Origin: Ailanthus altissimus
Taxonomy: Eukaryota > Streptophyta > Magnoliopsida > Sapindales > Simaroubaceae
Direction: 5' to 3'
Length of the DNA: 64,000 nucleotides
Assembly: GCA_946807835.1 (NCBI GenBank)
Contig: OX327703.1
Coordinates: forward strand, 7,323,501 to 7,387,500
Notes under the pieces: model-generated
Database searches by the model: none
Told to the model about the DNA's origin: nothing
Seen by the model: the letters and a program-made list of their open reading frames with translations, nothing else
Position numbers and translations under genes: made by a program
Shown: positions 46,938 through 60,429 of the stretch, piece after piece
Layout of the letters: each line of letters opens with the position of its first letter
Position numbering within the stretch: position 1 is the first letter of the stretch

Positions 46938-47902
46938 TATTGGGAGTATGTTCTTAAAGCATGATTATTTGTATTTATTGCTAAAATAAATAATAAAATT
47001 TATTCATTCAATTTGTAATGTTGATTGGTTTTATTCAAATATCATAATTTTTTTTATTATTATATGTAACCTTAAACTTAGTATATTATAGTTATAAACA
47101 AGAGGGTTAACTTTAAGCATAATAATCTAAACTAGTCATGAGTCTGAATGAAGATGAAAACTTCATTTGATTAATTATAGTCATGAGGTCTATATTATAG
47201 TCATGAGGTCTATTTGTATATTATAGTCATGAGGTCTATTTGTATATTGTATATAATAGTCTTATCCGAATCATTCTATGTGGTGACATAGAAAATGAAA
47301 GCGCTTTGTATAATGTTGATTATATAGGACTAGATCACGATAAACTTAAGTCTCTATTAATCTTTGTTAGTAAAGATAATTTACTTTATCATAATATAAT
47401 CATATATGGATTAATCTTAATTTTGAGTAATTATTGAACTCATATTCATTTAGTTATGTTTATTAATTTATAAGGGAAAGACTGTAAAATATTTTCAGTC
47501 AATTACTAAGTATTTTATAAATATAAAAAAATAGATGACTGAGAATATTTCTCATAGATATATAATCCACTCATTCTAAGAAGAAGTTAGATAAGTTATT
47601 TCCTTGATAATTGATTCTCGTTTTAAACATAACAAGCACTCTGTTTTCTTTAAGAGTTAAAGAAAATAATAAATTTGTGAATTTCATAAATGAAATGTTC
47701 AAAATGGATTAATGTAGATCAATAATAAAGATGTAATTAGAGAGGTTAATGGACACTCAACTTAGCTTTAATTATAAACATTTGTGCAGGATTCATCTAT
47801 ATGAAATGATTATTAAATGGACAAAGACAGTTTTCTGTTTTATAATTTATCTGCAAAATTAAGAGTTTAATTTTATATCTTTCTTCGGTATCGCAATCAA
47901 CA
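46938..47902 (+). repeat. 3' LTR of the copia element
   Basis: Its start (GGGAGTATGTTCTTAAAGCATGA) pairs with 37101-37160; it ends near ATCGCAATCAACA. Inside, TAGTCATGAGGTCTAT occurs three times (47178, 47198 and 47224). The right end is assigned only by the CA rule. Confidence 0.6.
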
Positions 47903-49857
47903 AGCTACCTTAATGCAATATGCCTTGTGCACCTGAACATTTGTACCAAATATCTACAACTTAAGCCCCTCACCTAATAAGAACGATTATCCTTATGACC
48001 AAACAAGGACTAGCTGACTTACTTCTTGAGCGATAGTGCCACGATTCCTTACCCGCACTCTATGCATATGGGTATCGATGGACACAACAACTTAATCAAC
48101 TAAATCCATTTTTTTAACGATACTTAATTTTTAAGTCGCGGTCATTTCTCGCCTTTTCTCAGTATAGTGACTGGTTCAATTCCTCTTTATCTAGAAGTAG
48201 GGAATCCCTTGCATATCCCATTTTGAGACAAACCATCACCAATAAAGTTGAATCAAAGACAAAATCCACCACACGAAAGCTTTGAAAAAGCTATTCCCAC
48301 TGCTTCAAAATCTTACTCTTCATAGGTAGTGTTACCTGGGCAAAGCATTTAAAATAATTATTTCAATCTGGATTTGTTTGAGGCTTTACATATCCATTTC
48401 AATTCGAATCTGACCACCACTGACTCCCCTTTTTCTTTTTTTTTACTAGAGTAATATAAAATTCATAAATAAAACCATATTGATTAAAAAGTTTAATCAA
48501 ATAGTTTAATTTATTGGAGCTTAATTTTATAAGTGCATTAAGTTACTATACTAACTCCATAACACACTAAAATGGACTATTAGATTAATTATTAGATTTA
48601 AAATATTATTTGACCCAAGTTTAATTTGTTTAAACTTATTAGAACCAATTAATTAATTTTATTGCCCCATGTTTAATTTGATTAAACTCATTGGGCTCAA
48701 TCAATTATTGGCTCAATCTATAATAATTATGAAATTAAATAAATAATTAGATTATTTATTTAGATTTAATTATTAAATTATTTAAATAAGTATGAATTAT
48801 CTAAATTATTTTATTAAAGATAATGTTAGATATTATCCTAATTATTATCAAATAATGATTATCATTTTAATTATTTAAATTAAAATAATATAAAAATATT
48901 ATTTTATCTTAATAAGATTTGGAGTTTAGATTAAATAAGAATAAGTACACTATAAAAAAGAATTTTTAAAATCACCTTTTAGCTATTATTTTTTGTTTGT
49001 TTCTTTTAGATTAAATTTTTTCTAAAGAGAAAAATTTAAGAACACAAAAATTAAATTTTTTATAATTAATAAATTCGCCTACAAGTAATTTATTGGTGAA
49101 AGTTATAATGTAAAAAATTTATTAATGTTAACAAAAAACATCAATTTAAAACTTGCAATTGAAATAATTTTTCTCATATTTTTTTATTGTTAAATTAAAA
49201 TTAATATAAAAAATTTTAAAATAGTTCATGCGGTTTTAGATCTTAATGAATAAGAATTTAGATTGAGAATCAATTGAATATTGAAATATATCTTTAACTC
49301 TCATTATTAAGGGTAGACATTTACGATTCAGCCCGATTTTAGGACTGAATTAAAAACAAAACTGAATCGGTTAATTGTTTTAAAAAAAAGTTTATGCAAC
49401 CACTGGTAAAACTTTACCGCAAGCCATTTTTATTTTATTTTTTTCTGTTCTTTAGTTCGATTTTTGGTTTTAAAGTTCGACCAAAAGCTGAACTGGTGTT
49501 TTTGGCTTAAAAAAATTAGAAACAAAAGCCGAATCAAAAGAGATTCGATTCACTAAATCTAGTTTGGCTTTTCGGTTTTTTTTTGTCCATCTCTACTCAT
49601 TGTAGAACTAAGTTTTATTAAAGGATTTTTTATGGAAGAAAAACATTATATTTTGTGTTTTCCTCTACTAATTTTTCCACGACTTATTTAAAATGTCATT
49701 TTTTTAATTTTATTACATTAAAAAGACAATTCCATTCTTAAATAATATACCCATTTTTTTTAATAGAATTGGATACGAATGTAATTTTATTTTTGAAACT
49801 CAGATACGAATGAAATTAAACAGACATTTTGTTGAAAATAAAAATAGAGAGATGGAC

Positions 49858-49858
<1 letters not shown>
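47903..49858. other. Intergenic, no gene recognised
   Basis: 47903-48430 is more GC-rich and may be an old fragment, but I could not pair it or translate it sensibly. 48430-49858 is strongly AT-rich. Confidence 0.4.

Positions 49859-49889
<31 letters not shown>
49859..49889. repeat. (AAT)n microsatellite
   Basis: About ten uninterrupted AAT units. Confidence 0.95.
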
Positions 49890-49890
<1 letters not shown>

Positions 49891-50329
49891 TGTCTTCCAT
49901 TCCATACATTGTTTTACTTCTTAGGCTTTTAGTAGTAAAAAAATATTTTATTGTCTATAGCCATTGAGTTAAGAGTTTATTGTTGTTATTATTATTTTGG
50001 TTGGTGTGGAGAGAGGAGATAATTCACACCGTTCATCTTTTTATTGTTCTTTAATAAATTGTATGTTTAATTACGTTTTCATCCAAGCTGTGGGGGAGAG
50101 AGTTTGATTTTTCTTTTTTCTTTTTGAGTTTTGAGTGTAAATAAATATGGTTCAAATGTGTTCTTGGAATGCATCGGACTTCACTCGTATTCAAATTTCA
50201 AATAAAACACATGTATCGGATAAATATTGACAAGTTAAAATTATTTTTAGTATTCTCTTGTTTCTAATGAACCACGAGATTATGACTATAAAATAAACTT
50301 TACAACTAAATTAATTAACCAAAAATTAA

Positions 50330-51530
50330 ATAAAATTATTGGGGTAAAATTAAGCGGTACTTAGCACATTTAGAGGAGCCCAAGTTAGCACCCAGGCTCA
50401 GTTCTTTTCATAAACGGCTAATCTAAAATGAACTACTTTAACAAATTAAGCGCGAGTCTAAACACTTGGACCTCTGTAGTTCGGCCCAGAAAATCTACCT
50501 AAAGGGACCTGTGTCACCACTTAGTACCGGCGTTAGAGGATACGTCACGGTGACTTGGACACCTGTGACATCATTATGAAGCCCACCAATAGGCATACAC
50601 GCCAGCTTAGATCCTCACCACATCACTAGCAGGATTTACTAGTGGTACATCTAGAAGTTACATCATTCGATTACTAGACTTAAAAATAAGTTCCAATGAG
50701 AAAATCTCTAAAAAGTCAATTACCAACCTCTATCACAGCATGTGCCAGATCCATATCCCCTATTGACGCTGTTAACACTGCTGACACATAAATTAGAGGT
50801 TGTCAAGGATTGTTAGGTAAGTCAACACTAAATTCATTGACCTTAAGAGGACAAAGAATGCTAACCCCCTACTCACACTTCAATACTCCTAGCCTCACCA
50901 ACTCGAGCTGACTACTCTAAAAAAATGACCAATCATAAATATACCTAATACTCTAAATGTCAAAAGCGCTCTAATTATCTTAATGTTCCCTTTAAGCAAG
51001 TTCTCCAAAATGTCCTTTATGATAAAGTTTGTTCTCTAATCATGTTTAATCACATATTGCCCTTGAGGTTTAATCTCCAAGCTAACGCTTTCCAAGCTCA
51101 AGTTTAATCTCCAATGTTAAAAGTGGTGAGAGAGAATTCGAACTAGAGCAACAACTCTAGTACGAGAAAATTCTCTTATTCTCTTTAAATACTTTACACT
51201 CTCTCTAAGTGAAATAAAACCTAAGGAATATTTTGCATTTAGCAGCCACTTGACTTGAGCATTGAAGGGCCGTCGTCGGCCACGCTATTGATGCCTACCT
51301 CTGACCTTGTGTATCTTATATTCCTTAGGTCACCTCAATCCGCCTAGTTTGCAGCCCAATTTGCCTAACTAACAACTCATTCTCAACTTGGTTCCTACTC
51401 AGTACTAGTTGCAATATCGTCGAATCAGAGGCTTAAGTCTAGCACTTAATACCAAAACATCCAACAACTCAAACTTTCTTTACTTTGTACTCATCACAAT
51501 ATTTAGGTTGGGCTTTCTGGCTGAAAATCT
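50330..51530. other. GC-richer block, probable decayed LTR
   Basis: A 1.2-kb stretch with sharply higher GC than both flanks and no open frame. Words such as TATTGACGCTGTTAACACTGCTGACACAT resemble gypsy LTR text in style, but there is no second copy here and no primer site, so the identity is only a suggestion. Confidence 0.3.
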
Positions 51531-53949
51531 TACTTAAATAAAAAATATAATTAAGTATTAAGTACTTATTAAAATGTATTTACCGTGAAGTTAAATACAC
51601 ATTTCATGAATATATATGTATATTTTATCCCCATCGACAATTGCGCTTCCACCAGCCTCTGCCATCTGTGTCCTAATCCTAGCAAGTGCAAGCCAAAGCT
51701 ATGAGCCCGCTAGCCTCTTCTCGCACCTACACATAAGAAGAGAGAGCCCATCATAATAGCCATCGCCTACAATTATCCCTCCATGATGCACCTTGATATT
51801 GCTAGCATCGACATCTCTTTAGTTGGTGTCTCAGCATCAATAGTCATTCATGGTCACGACACCACATTATTTATGCAGATAGAATTATGAGCATAGGATA
51901 TCATAGTTAGCTATTAGCATAGGCATTCCTCCACCCATGTTCTCCTAATGCTAGTGGAGGATTATAGTTTACACATTGGTGTTTTAGTTTGAGATTTTTT
52001 TCATATATTTTTTAATTTTTAGAATAAAATCTTTCTGATTTAGGGTCAAATAAATTTTTTCTTTTTAAAGGACTTTACATCTTCATTATGTGTTCTCCTT
52101 TTTTAAAAGAATTTGTATTTTCTTTTTTAGAAAGATTTGTATTTTCCTTTCTTAAAAAGGTTTATATTTCTTTTTAGGGTCTATTTCTCTAGCATGAAGA
52201 TGATTGCTCATTTTCATTGTAAAAGTATGTGTTCAGGTATGTATGGTGTGCAAATATAATGTTTTGTCTTAATAATCTTCTATTTGTAGTATCAAAGGTC
52301 CTATGATATAATATTTTTGATGTTTATCAATAATATAATATCAATATTTTAATATATATATGTATATTTTATTAATTAAAAGAATTGATTAATGAAAAAA
52401 CCGAAAATTTCAAATTTCTTGCAAATCTATTTGAAACCTAATAAAAAAACTTATAGATTCATTATCTCTCTATTTTAAGTGTTTCTACTCATAGTGTATT
52501 GTAGCTATATTATACGTGTATTTTATGATATTTGGCACGAGAATGGCACAAACCTCTTGATAGTGAGGTTAAGGGAAAGACTAGCACATCCCACGCCGAG
52601 TATTTGTCATCAACGTTTGCGTTAGCACCAAACTAATTCAACAAAACCGGTTTTGATTGAATGTGAATATACAACAATAAACATACATCTATCTAACGAC
52701 TACTGTCATTATATTTAAAAGTTTTTGATTGATTAATAATAAGTTAGTATCTAAGTTTAGTTTTCACCATCATCTTAGTAATATATTAATCAAAGGAATT
52801 AAAATAAAAATGTAAAAAAATTAATTAGAATGAGATTATTAATACAAATTTTTTTTAACATCTTATTGATTTCTTTTGGCCCTAACTATTAGTTTACTAT
52901 TTAAATCCAAAAATTTAAACTGATAAGTGAAAGTTTAAATTAATATTAAAAATAAATTTTAACAATTCACCTTAAACGTGAATTTGAATAAGACTAAATT
53001 AAGTAAAACCTTTATCTTATAAATTAAAAATAAAAATATAGAGTTCGAACTCAACATTTTAACTCTGATACCATATAATTTATAATTCAAATAAAAAACT
53101 TATGTTTAGTTCAATATTAATATTAAAAATAAATCTTAACATGAACTATATGCCAAATAAAATATAAAAAAAAAGTAATACTTTCCGCGAAAAATAACAC
53201 CTCTTAAATTTTATGCTTAGAAATATTGAAATTTAATACATGACTGACAAAAAATTTGTCAAAAAAAGTTATTTATTATATAAAAGGAATTTTTTATCCA
53301 AAAATAACAGTCTCTCCTTTATGAATTTTTCCCTAATTTGTTTAAAATGAGTACTCTTCCTAATTTTACTACATGAAGAAGACAAATTAAAGATATGATT
53401 TCATTTGAAAAATAAGGCGATAAACAAAATAAATTATCAAAAAATTAAATCATTTATAGCTTAACAATGAAAAGTTTGTTATAATAAGTGTTTTTTTTTT
53501 GTAGTGGAAAAATCTTTTATTATTTTTAATTGTTGAGTTAGCATAATTTTTCCGGGATAATTCGTATTGTTAATATTTTTATTTTTCAAAAAATAATTTA
53601 TATTTAATTACATTTTTGTCCAATTTATATAGGGAGAATGGGAATATATTTTATGAGTGAAGAGTTCAAATGTATGTCTTGGTACATGTTTAAGTAGTAT
53701 TTTTTTCTCATTAATTCTGAATTCTAAATATTTGTTTTCGTTGCTTAATATTTGAATATAAATACTAAAATATTATTTTTTTAAATAAAAAACTGAAAAC
53801 TAATATTTTTACAATTATACACTTGTGAATTTTTAATATTAAATTAATAATAAAATAAAATATATAATAAAAATAATATTTAATTATACAAATTAATATT
53901 AAAACAATGGTAATACAAATTTTATTGCAATAATTAATTTGTTTTAGAA
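51531..53949. other. AT-rich intergenic DNA
   Basis: No gene. 51630-51960 is locally less AT-rich. At 52055-52190 a TTTGTATTTTCTTTTT-like phrase repeats about three times. The open frame at 53765-53989 is low-complexity (Ile/Phe/Lys) and not credible. Confidence 0.45.
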
Positions 53950-53962
53950 AATGAAATTTTTT

Positions 53963-56900
53963 AGATCGCATATATTGTCCGATTGACACCCTTGAAATGA
54001 TTCAAATCAAATGGCTTTGATTATTTATTTTATTTTGATTAATTATTTTTTTATATAAATATGCATTACTTTGATTATTTATTTTATTTTGATTAATTAT
54101 TATTTTTATATAAATATGCATTACAATGTGTATGGTTGCCAACTGATATTATAGCTATCAACAACTGTCAACTGAAATAATTATACTACAACAAACTCTA
54201 ATAATTAGAGAAAATAAAAAAATTTCTGACTCTCTTCTATGACTTGAGCTCCTGTCTTAAGTGAGAGGATGCACAAACATTGTCACTAAACAATGCAATT
54301 AGGAGAGTTTTATTTTAATAATTTATGACCAATAAATTAGTATTTAATAAAAAAAATAAAAGAGATGAGTTTTACATGAAAATGAAACTTTTTAGATCGT
54401 GTATATTGTCAAATCGACACCCTTGAAACGATTCAAATCAAATGGCTTTGATTATTTATTTTATTTTGATTAATTATTATTTTTATATAAATATGCATTA
54501 CTTTGATTATTTATTTTATTTTGATATTATAGCTATCAACAACTGTCAACTGAAATAATTATACTACAACAAACTCTAATAATTAGAGAAAATAAAAAAA
54601 TTTCTGACTCTCTTCTATGACTTGAGCTCCTGTCTTAAGTGAGAGGATGCACAAACATTGTCACTAAACAATGCAATTAGGAGAGTTTTATTTTAATAAT
54701 TTATGACCAATAAATTAGTATTTAATAAAAAAAATAAAAGAGATGAGTTTTACATGAAAATGAAACTTTTTAGATCGTGTATATTGTCAAATCGACACCC
54801 TTGAAACGATTCAAATCAAATGGCTTTGATTATTTATTTTATTTTGATTAATTATTATTTTTATATAAATATGCATTACTTTGATTATTTATTTTATTTT
54901 GATTAATTATTATTTTTATATAAATATGCATTACAATGTGTATGGTTGCCAATTGATATTATAGCTATCAACAACTGTCAACTGAAATAATTATACTACA
55001 ACAAACTCTAATAATTAGAGAAAATAAAAAAATTTCTGGCTCTCTTCTATGACTTGAGCTCCTGTCTTAAGTGAGAGGATGTACAAACATTGTCACTAAA
55101 CAATGCAATTAGGGAGTTTTATTTTAATAATTTATGACCAATAAATTAGTATTTAATAAAAAACAAAAGAGATGAGTTTTACACGAAAATGAAACTTTTT
55201 AGATCGCATATATTGTCAAATTGACACCTTTGAAACAATTCAAATCAAATGGTTTTGATTATTTATTTTATTTTGATTAATTATTATTTTATGTAAATAT
55301 GCATTACTTTGATTATTTATTTTATTTTGATTAATTATTTTTTATATATAAATATGCATTACAATGTGTATGGTTGCCAACTGATAATATAGCTATCAAC
55401 AACTGTCAACTGAAATAATTATACTATAACAAATTCTAATAATTATATAAAATAAAAAAAAAATTTACCCTCTTTTATGACTTGAGCTCCTGTCTTAAGT
55501 GAGAGGATGCACAAACATTGTCACTAAACAATGCAATTAGGGAGTTTTATTTTAATAATTTATGACCAATAAATTAGTATTTAATAAAAAAACAAAAGAG
55601 ATGAGTTTTACATGAAAATGAAACTTTTTAGATCGCGTATATTGTCAAATTGACACCCTTGAAACGATTCAAATCAAATGGCTTTGATTATTTATTTTAT
55701 TTTAATTAATTATTATTTTTATATAAATATGCTTTACTTTGATTATTTATTTTATTTTGATTAATTATTATTTTTATATAAATATGCATTACAATGTGTA
55801 TGGTTGCTAACTGATATTATAGCTATCAACAACTGTCAACTGAAATAATTATACTACAACAAACTCTAATAATTAGAGAAAATAAAAAAATTTCTGGCTC
55901 TCTTCTATGACTTGAGCTCCTGTCTTAAGTGAGAGGATGTACAAACATTATCATTAGATAATGCAACTAGGGGAAATTTATTTTAATAATTTATGACAAA
56001 TAAATTAGTATTTAATAAAAAAACAAAAGAGATGAGTTTTACATGAAAATGAAACTTTTTAGATCGCGTATATTGTCACATTGACACCCTTGAAACGATT
56101 CAAATCAAATGGCTTTGATTATTTATTTTATTTTGATTAATTATTATTTTTATATAAATATGCATTACTTTGATTATTTATTTTATTTTGATTAATTATT
56201 ATTTTTATATAAATATGCATTACAATGTGTATGGTTGCCAATTGATATTATAGCTATCAACAACATTGTAATGGTTGCCAATTGATATTATAGCTATCAA
56301 CAACTGTCAACTGAAATAATTATACTACAACAAACTCTAATAATTAGAGAAAATAAAAAAATTTCTGGCTCTCTTCTATGACTTGAGCTTCTGTCTTAAG
56401 TGAGAGGATGTACAAACATTGTCACTAAACAATGCAATTAGGGAGTTTTATTTTAATAATTTATGACCAATAAATTAGTATTTAATAAAAAACAAAAGAG
56501 ATGAGTTTTACACGAAAATGAAACTTTTTAGATCGCATATATTGTCAAATTGACACCTTTGAAACAATTCAAATCAAATGGTTTTGATTATTTATTTTAT
56601 TTTGATTAATTATTATTTTATGTAAATATGCATTACTTTGATTATTTATTTTATTTTGATTAATTATTTTTTATATATAAATATGCATTACAATGTGTAT
56701 GGTTTGCCAACTGATAATATAGCTATCAACAACTGTCAACTGAAATAATTATACTATAACAAATTCTAATAATTATATAAAATAAAAAAAAAAATTTACC
56801 CTCTTTTATGACTTGAGCTCCTGTCTTAAGTGAGAGTATGCACAAACATTGTCATTAGACAATGCAACTAGAGGAATTTTATTTTAATAATTTATGACCA

Positions 56901-58245
56901 ATAAATTAGTATTTAATAAAAAAATAAAAGAGATGAGTTTTACATGAAAATGAAACTTTTTAGATCGCGTATATTGTCAAATTGACACCCTTGAAACGAT
57001 TCAAATCAAATGGCTTTGATTATTTATTTTATTTTAATTAATTATTATTTTTATATAAATATGCTTTACTTTGATTATTTATTTTATTTTGATTAATTAT
57101 TATTTTTATATAAATATGCATTACAATGTGTATGGTTGCTAACTGATATTATAGCTATCAACAACTGTCAACTGAAATAATTATACTACAACAAACTCTA
57201 ATAATTAGAGAAAATAAAAAAATTTCTGGCTCTCTTCTATGACTTGAGCTCCTGTCTTAAGTGAGAGGATGCACAAACATTGTCACTAAACAATGCAATT
57301 AGGGAGTTTTATTTTAATAATTTATGATCAATAAATTAGTATTTAATAAAAAACAAAAGAGATGAGTTTTACACGAAAATGAAACTTTTTAGATCGTGTA
57401 TATTGTCAAATTGATACCTTTGAAACAATTCAAATCAAATGGTTTTGATTATTTATTTTATTTTGATTAATTATTATTTTATGTAAATATGCATTACTTT
57501 GATTATTTATTTTATTTTGATTAATTATTTTTTATATATAAATATGCATTACAATGTGTATGGTTGCCAATTGATAATATAGCTATCAACAACTGTCAAC
57601 TGAAATAATTATACTATAACAAATTCTAATAATTAGATAAAATAAAAAATTTTCTGACCCTCTTCTATGACTTGAGCTCCTATCTTAAGTGAGAGGATGT
57701 ACAAACATTGTCATTAAACAATGCAACTAGGAAAATTTTATTTTAATAATTTATGACCAATAAATTAGTATTTAATAAAAAAACAAAAGAGATGAGTTTT
57801 ACATGAAAATAAAACTTTTTAGATCGCGTATATTGTCAAATTGACACCATTGAAACGATTCAAATCAAATGGCTTTGATTATTTATTTTATTTTGATTAA
57901 TTATTATTTTTATATAAATATGCATTACTTTGATTATTTATTTTATTTTAATTAATTATTTTTTATATATAAATATACATTACAATGTGTATGGTTGCCA
58001 ACTGATATTATAGCTATCAACAACTTTTAACTGAAATAATTATACTATAACAAACTCTAATAATTAGAGAAAATAAGAAATTCTCTGGCCCTCTTCTATG
58101 ACTTGAGCTCATGTCTTAAGCGAGAGGATACACAAACATTGTCACTAAACAATGCAACTAGGGGAGTTTTATTTTAATAATTTATGACAAATAAATTAGT
58201 ATTTAATAAAAAACAAAAGAGATGAGTTTTACATGAAAATGAATG
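53963..58245 (+). repeat. Tandem array of ten ~430-bp units
   Basis: Units are marked by the word AGATCG at 53963, 54394, 54772, 55201, 55630, 56061, 56530, 56962, 57391 and 57821, giving spacings of 431, 378, 429, 429, 431, 469, 432, 429 and 430. Each full unit carries two internal ~56-bp subrepeats (CTTTGATTATTTATTTTATT...ATATGCATTA) and a less AT-rich segment with CTTGAGCTCCTGTCTTAAGT followed by a CATTGT/ACAATG stem. Unit 3 lacks one subrepeat region and unit 6 has a ~40-bp local duplication. No protein frame runs through it. Identity between units is high. Confidence 0.95.
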
Positions 58246-59591
58246 CAGTATATAAATTAGTTAAGAATATTTTTAAGAAATAAATTAATAATATCATTCT
58301 CACTATTGACATTAAGCCAACTTGAATTAAAATTCTTATTAATTTAGCAAAATAAATAATTTAAATGATTAAATAAGTTGAATTAAGTCATATTCAATAT
58401 TAAGCTACAAGCAAACAACCTCTTAAGACTTTGTTCAAATTTAATCTTTACTCAAACTTGAAATGAAATAACAAATATTAGATAAGTCTTGACCAAATTT
58501 TATTATCCACATATTTGGTTGAAATAATAAAAAGGTTTTAGGTGCACATAACATTTGAATTTTGGGAGTTCTCAAAAATAAATTTAACAAAAATATTCTC
58601 AAATAATTTTTTTAAGAAAGAAAAAAATATGAAAAGCATATTAGATAAATTAACTATAATAATTTATAAGAAGTCTAGAAAATTCAAAATTCAAAATATT
58701 GTAAATAATTTTAAAAATTCATAAGGATTTTGAATTTTTAAAATTTAAGAAATTTCAATTAGGCCAAGGCTATCACATCTAGTACCTACTCTTGTCCGGT
58801 TGACTAAGAAGAGAAAATAAAACAGAATTCTTTTTGGAAGGAAAATCAGAAATCATTTTAACGACAAAAAAATAAAAATGTGACATAATTATATCAAGCT
58901 TTTCTTAAAAAATACAACAAATTTAAGCGAAAGGAACTGTCGACCCGCAACAAAACCAAAACAATCATCCATTCTCTTGCATCACAGGCACCGTAAACTC
59001 GCATTCAATTTCTCTTCGTTGGCCAGAAAGCCTCAACCGTTTCGAGAAATTTACTTTGACTTGGCTTTTTACACATACAAAACTGACAACTTGATTGGTC
59101 TGTCACCTTGCTTCAGTCAGTGACTGTCCTCCTCCTTCTTCTTCTGCCACTGTCGTTAAATATTAAAAATAAAATAGAAGGGATAATAACATCCGCGTCT
59201 CAGATTTTTCATAATTTCTCAAATGAGCACAAAATATATCTATTTATACTAAAAAGGTCTTTAACTTATGTGAAATGACCAAAGCAACCTTTGTAATCAT
59301 GAATTTTGACCAACGTATTATGGTATTAAGTATGACTTTGTAATATTGAATGGTTTTTCATTCATGTCTAGGAGTAATGAAACTTTTTTTTTTAAAGAGT
59401 CGAAACCGTTTGATACAAATGAATAATCTCTATTTTTATTTGAGAAAGTATAATTTGTTCATTTGTGTTATTTATTCTTAGACCTTATATTGAAATGATC
59501 AGAACATCTTTATAATTTTCTATATGTATTTTGATCATCATAATATAAAAATACATATCTTAACAATAAATGATATTTCAATTGTATCAAT
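58246..59591. other. Intergenic, upstream of the transporter
   Basis: AT-rich to about 58780. 58930-59160 is GC-richer with CT-rich runs (CTCCTCCTTCTTCTTC) and might be an old promoter or leader, but no coding frame follows. No gene called. Confidence 0.4.
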
Positions 59592-60210
59592 TAAGGGTGA
59601 CAATTTGTATCATATCAAGATAAGGTGCTAATTAATTTTTATTATATTTATATATGATTTAATTTTTATTATATTTATATACGATTCATTAATATAATTG
59701 AATTGGACATTTAAACTCAAATTCAATTTGTTTAAAATACAAATTACATAACACGATAAAATTAAATATGTTTGAATAAATGAATCAAATCAATTTGTTT
59801 ATATAATTTTACACAATAAAATTTATTTACGATTTTATTTATTTAAATAAATAAGAATATCAAAATTTAATTAATTTAAATAAAATATTCAATTTATTTA
59901 TTATGATTAAATACGTTTAAATTACAATAAACATATTTTTATTTTTTAATTATATATATTTTATTTTATAATTAAATTTTTATCTTACGCAAATAGACAT
60001 GAATTCGTTTTTAAATTAATTAATTTAATTTATTTAATTTAATATGATTTAAATAAATTTATAAATTATAGAGCTCAAATACACATTTGACACGATTAAT
60101 GAACGAGCAACACAAAATCAACTAATTTGTTAATTGTGTAAATATTTTTTTATTTATATTTATTTAAAACATATCGAATAATTATATCGTGACCCATTTT
60201 GTCACTTATG
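59592..60210. mobile_element. Short non-autonomous hAT-like element
   Basis: Left end TAAGGGTGACAA and right end (reversed) CATAAGTGACAA are imperfect inverted repeats of the CAGGGGTGGCAA kind found in plant hAT elements. Flanks GTATCAAT (59584-59591) and GTATTAAT (60211-60218) form an 8-bp duplication with one mismatch. The 619-bp interior is AT-rich and non-coding. Confidence 0.6.
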
Positions 60211-60429
60211 GTATTAATAAGATTGGGATCTATTTGATACAAATCGGGAAAACTATGCCTGTAGTTGAGAAAACATAAAATTATACAGACCAAGTCGTTA
60301 TTACCAGTTACTCCATTAAAAAAAAATAAAAAAACAGAAGGCGCTCTCAAGATCGAAAGAAGAAGAAAGACCGTGTTGTAAATTCAAAGCAAAAGAGTGA
60401 GCGTGTGAGAGAGTCGTTAATAAAACGCA

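Larger units (their letters stand above)
37098..47902 (+). mobile_element. Copia remnant split by two later insertions
   Basis: A copia LTR start (TGTTAGGAGTATGCC at 37098) recurs in diverged form at about 46938 and marks the 3' LTR. RNase H sequence of the same orientation is found at 37190-37631 and continues at 39258-39344. Between these lies a head-to-head LTR insertion (37633-39256), and between 39345 and 46937 a minus-strand gypsy element. On the left, the LTR start fuses after about 70 bp to the end of the reverse transcriptase/RNase H region, so most of the copia interior is deleted. Confidence 0.7.

Noticed and set aside
53765..53989. 74-codon minus frame before the tandem array
   Set aside because: Ile/Phe/Lys-rich translation of AT-rich DNA.
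53963..58245. CRISPR-like or centromeric satellite reading of the array
   Set aside because: Units are contiguous 430-bp repeats with no spacers, and ten copies alone do not show a centromere.
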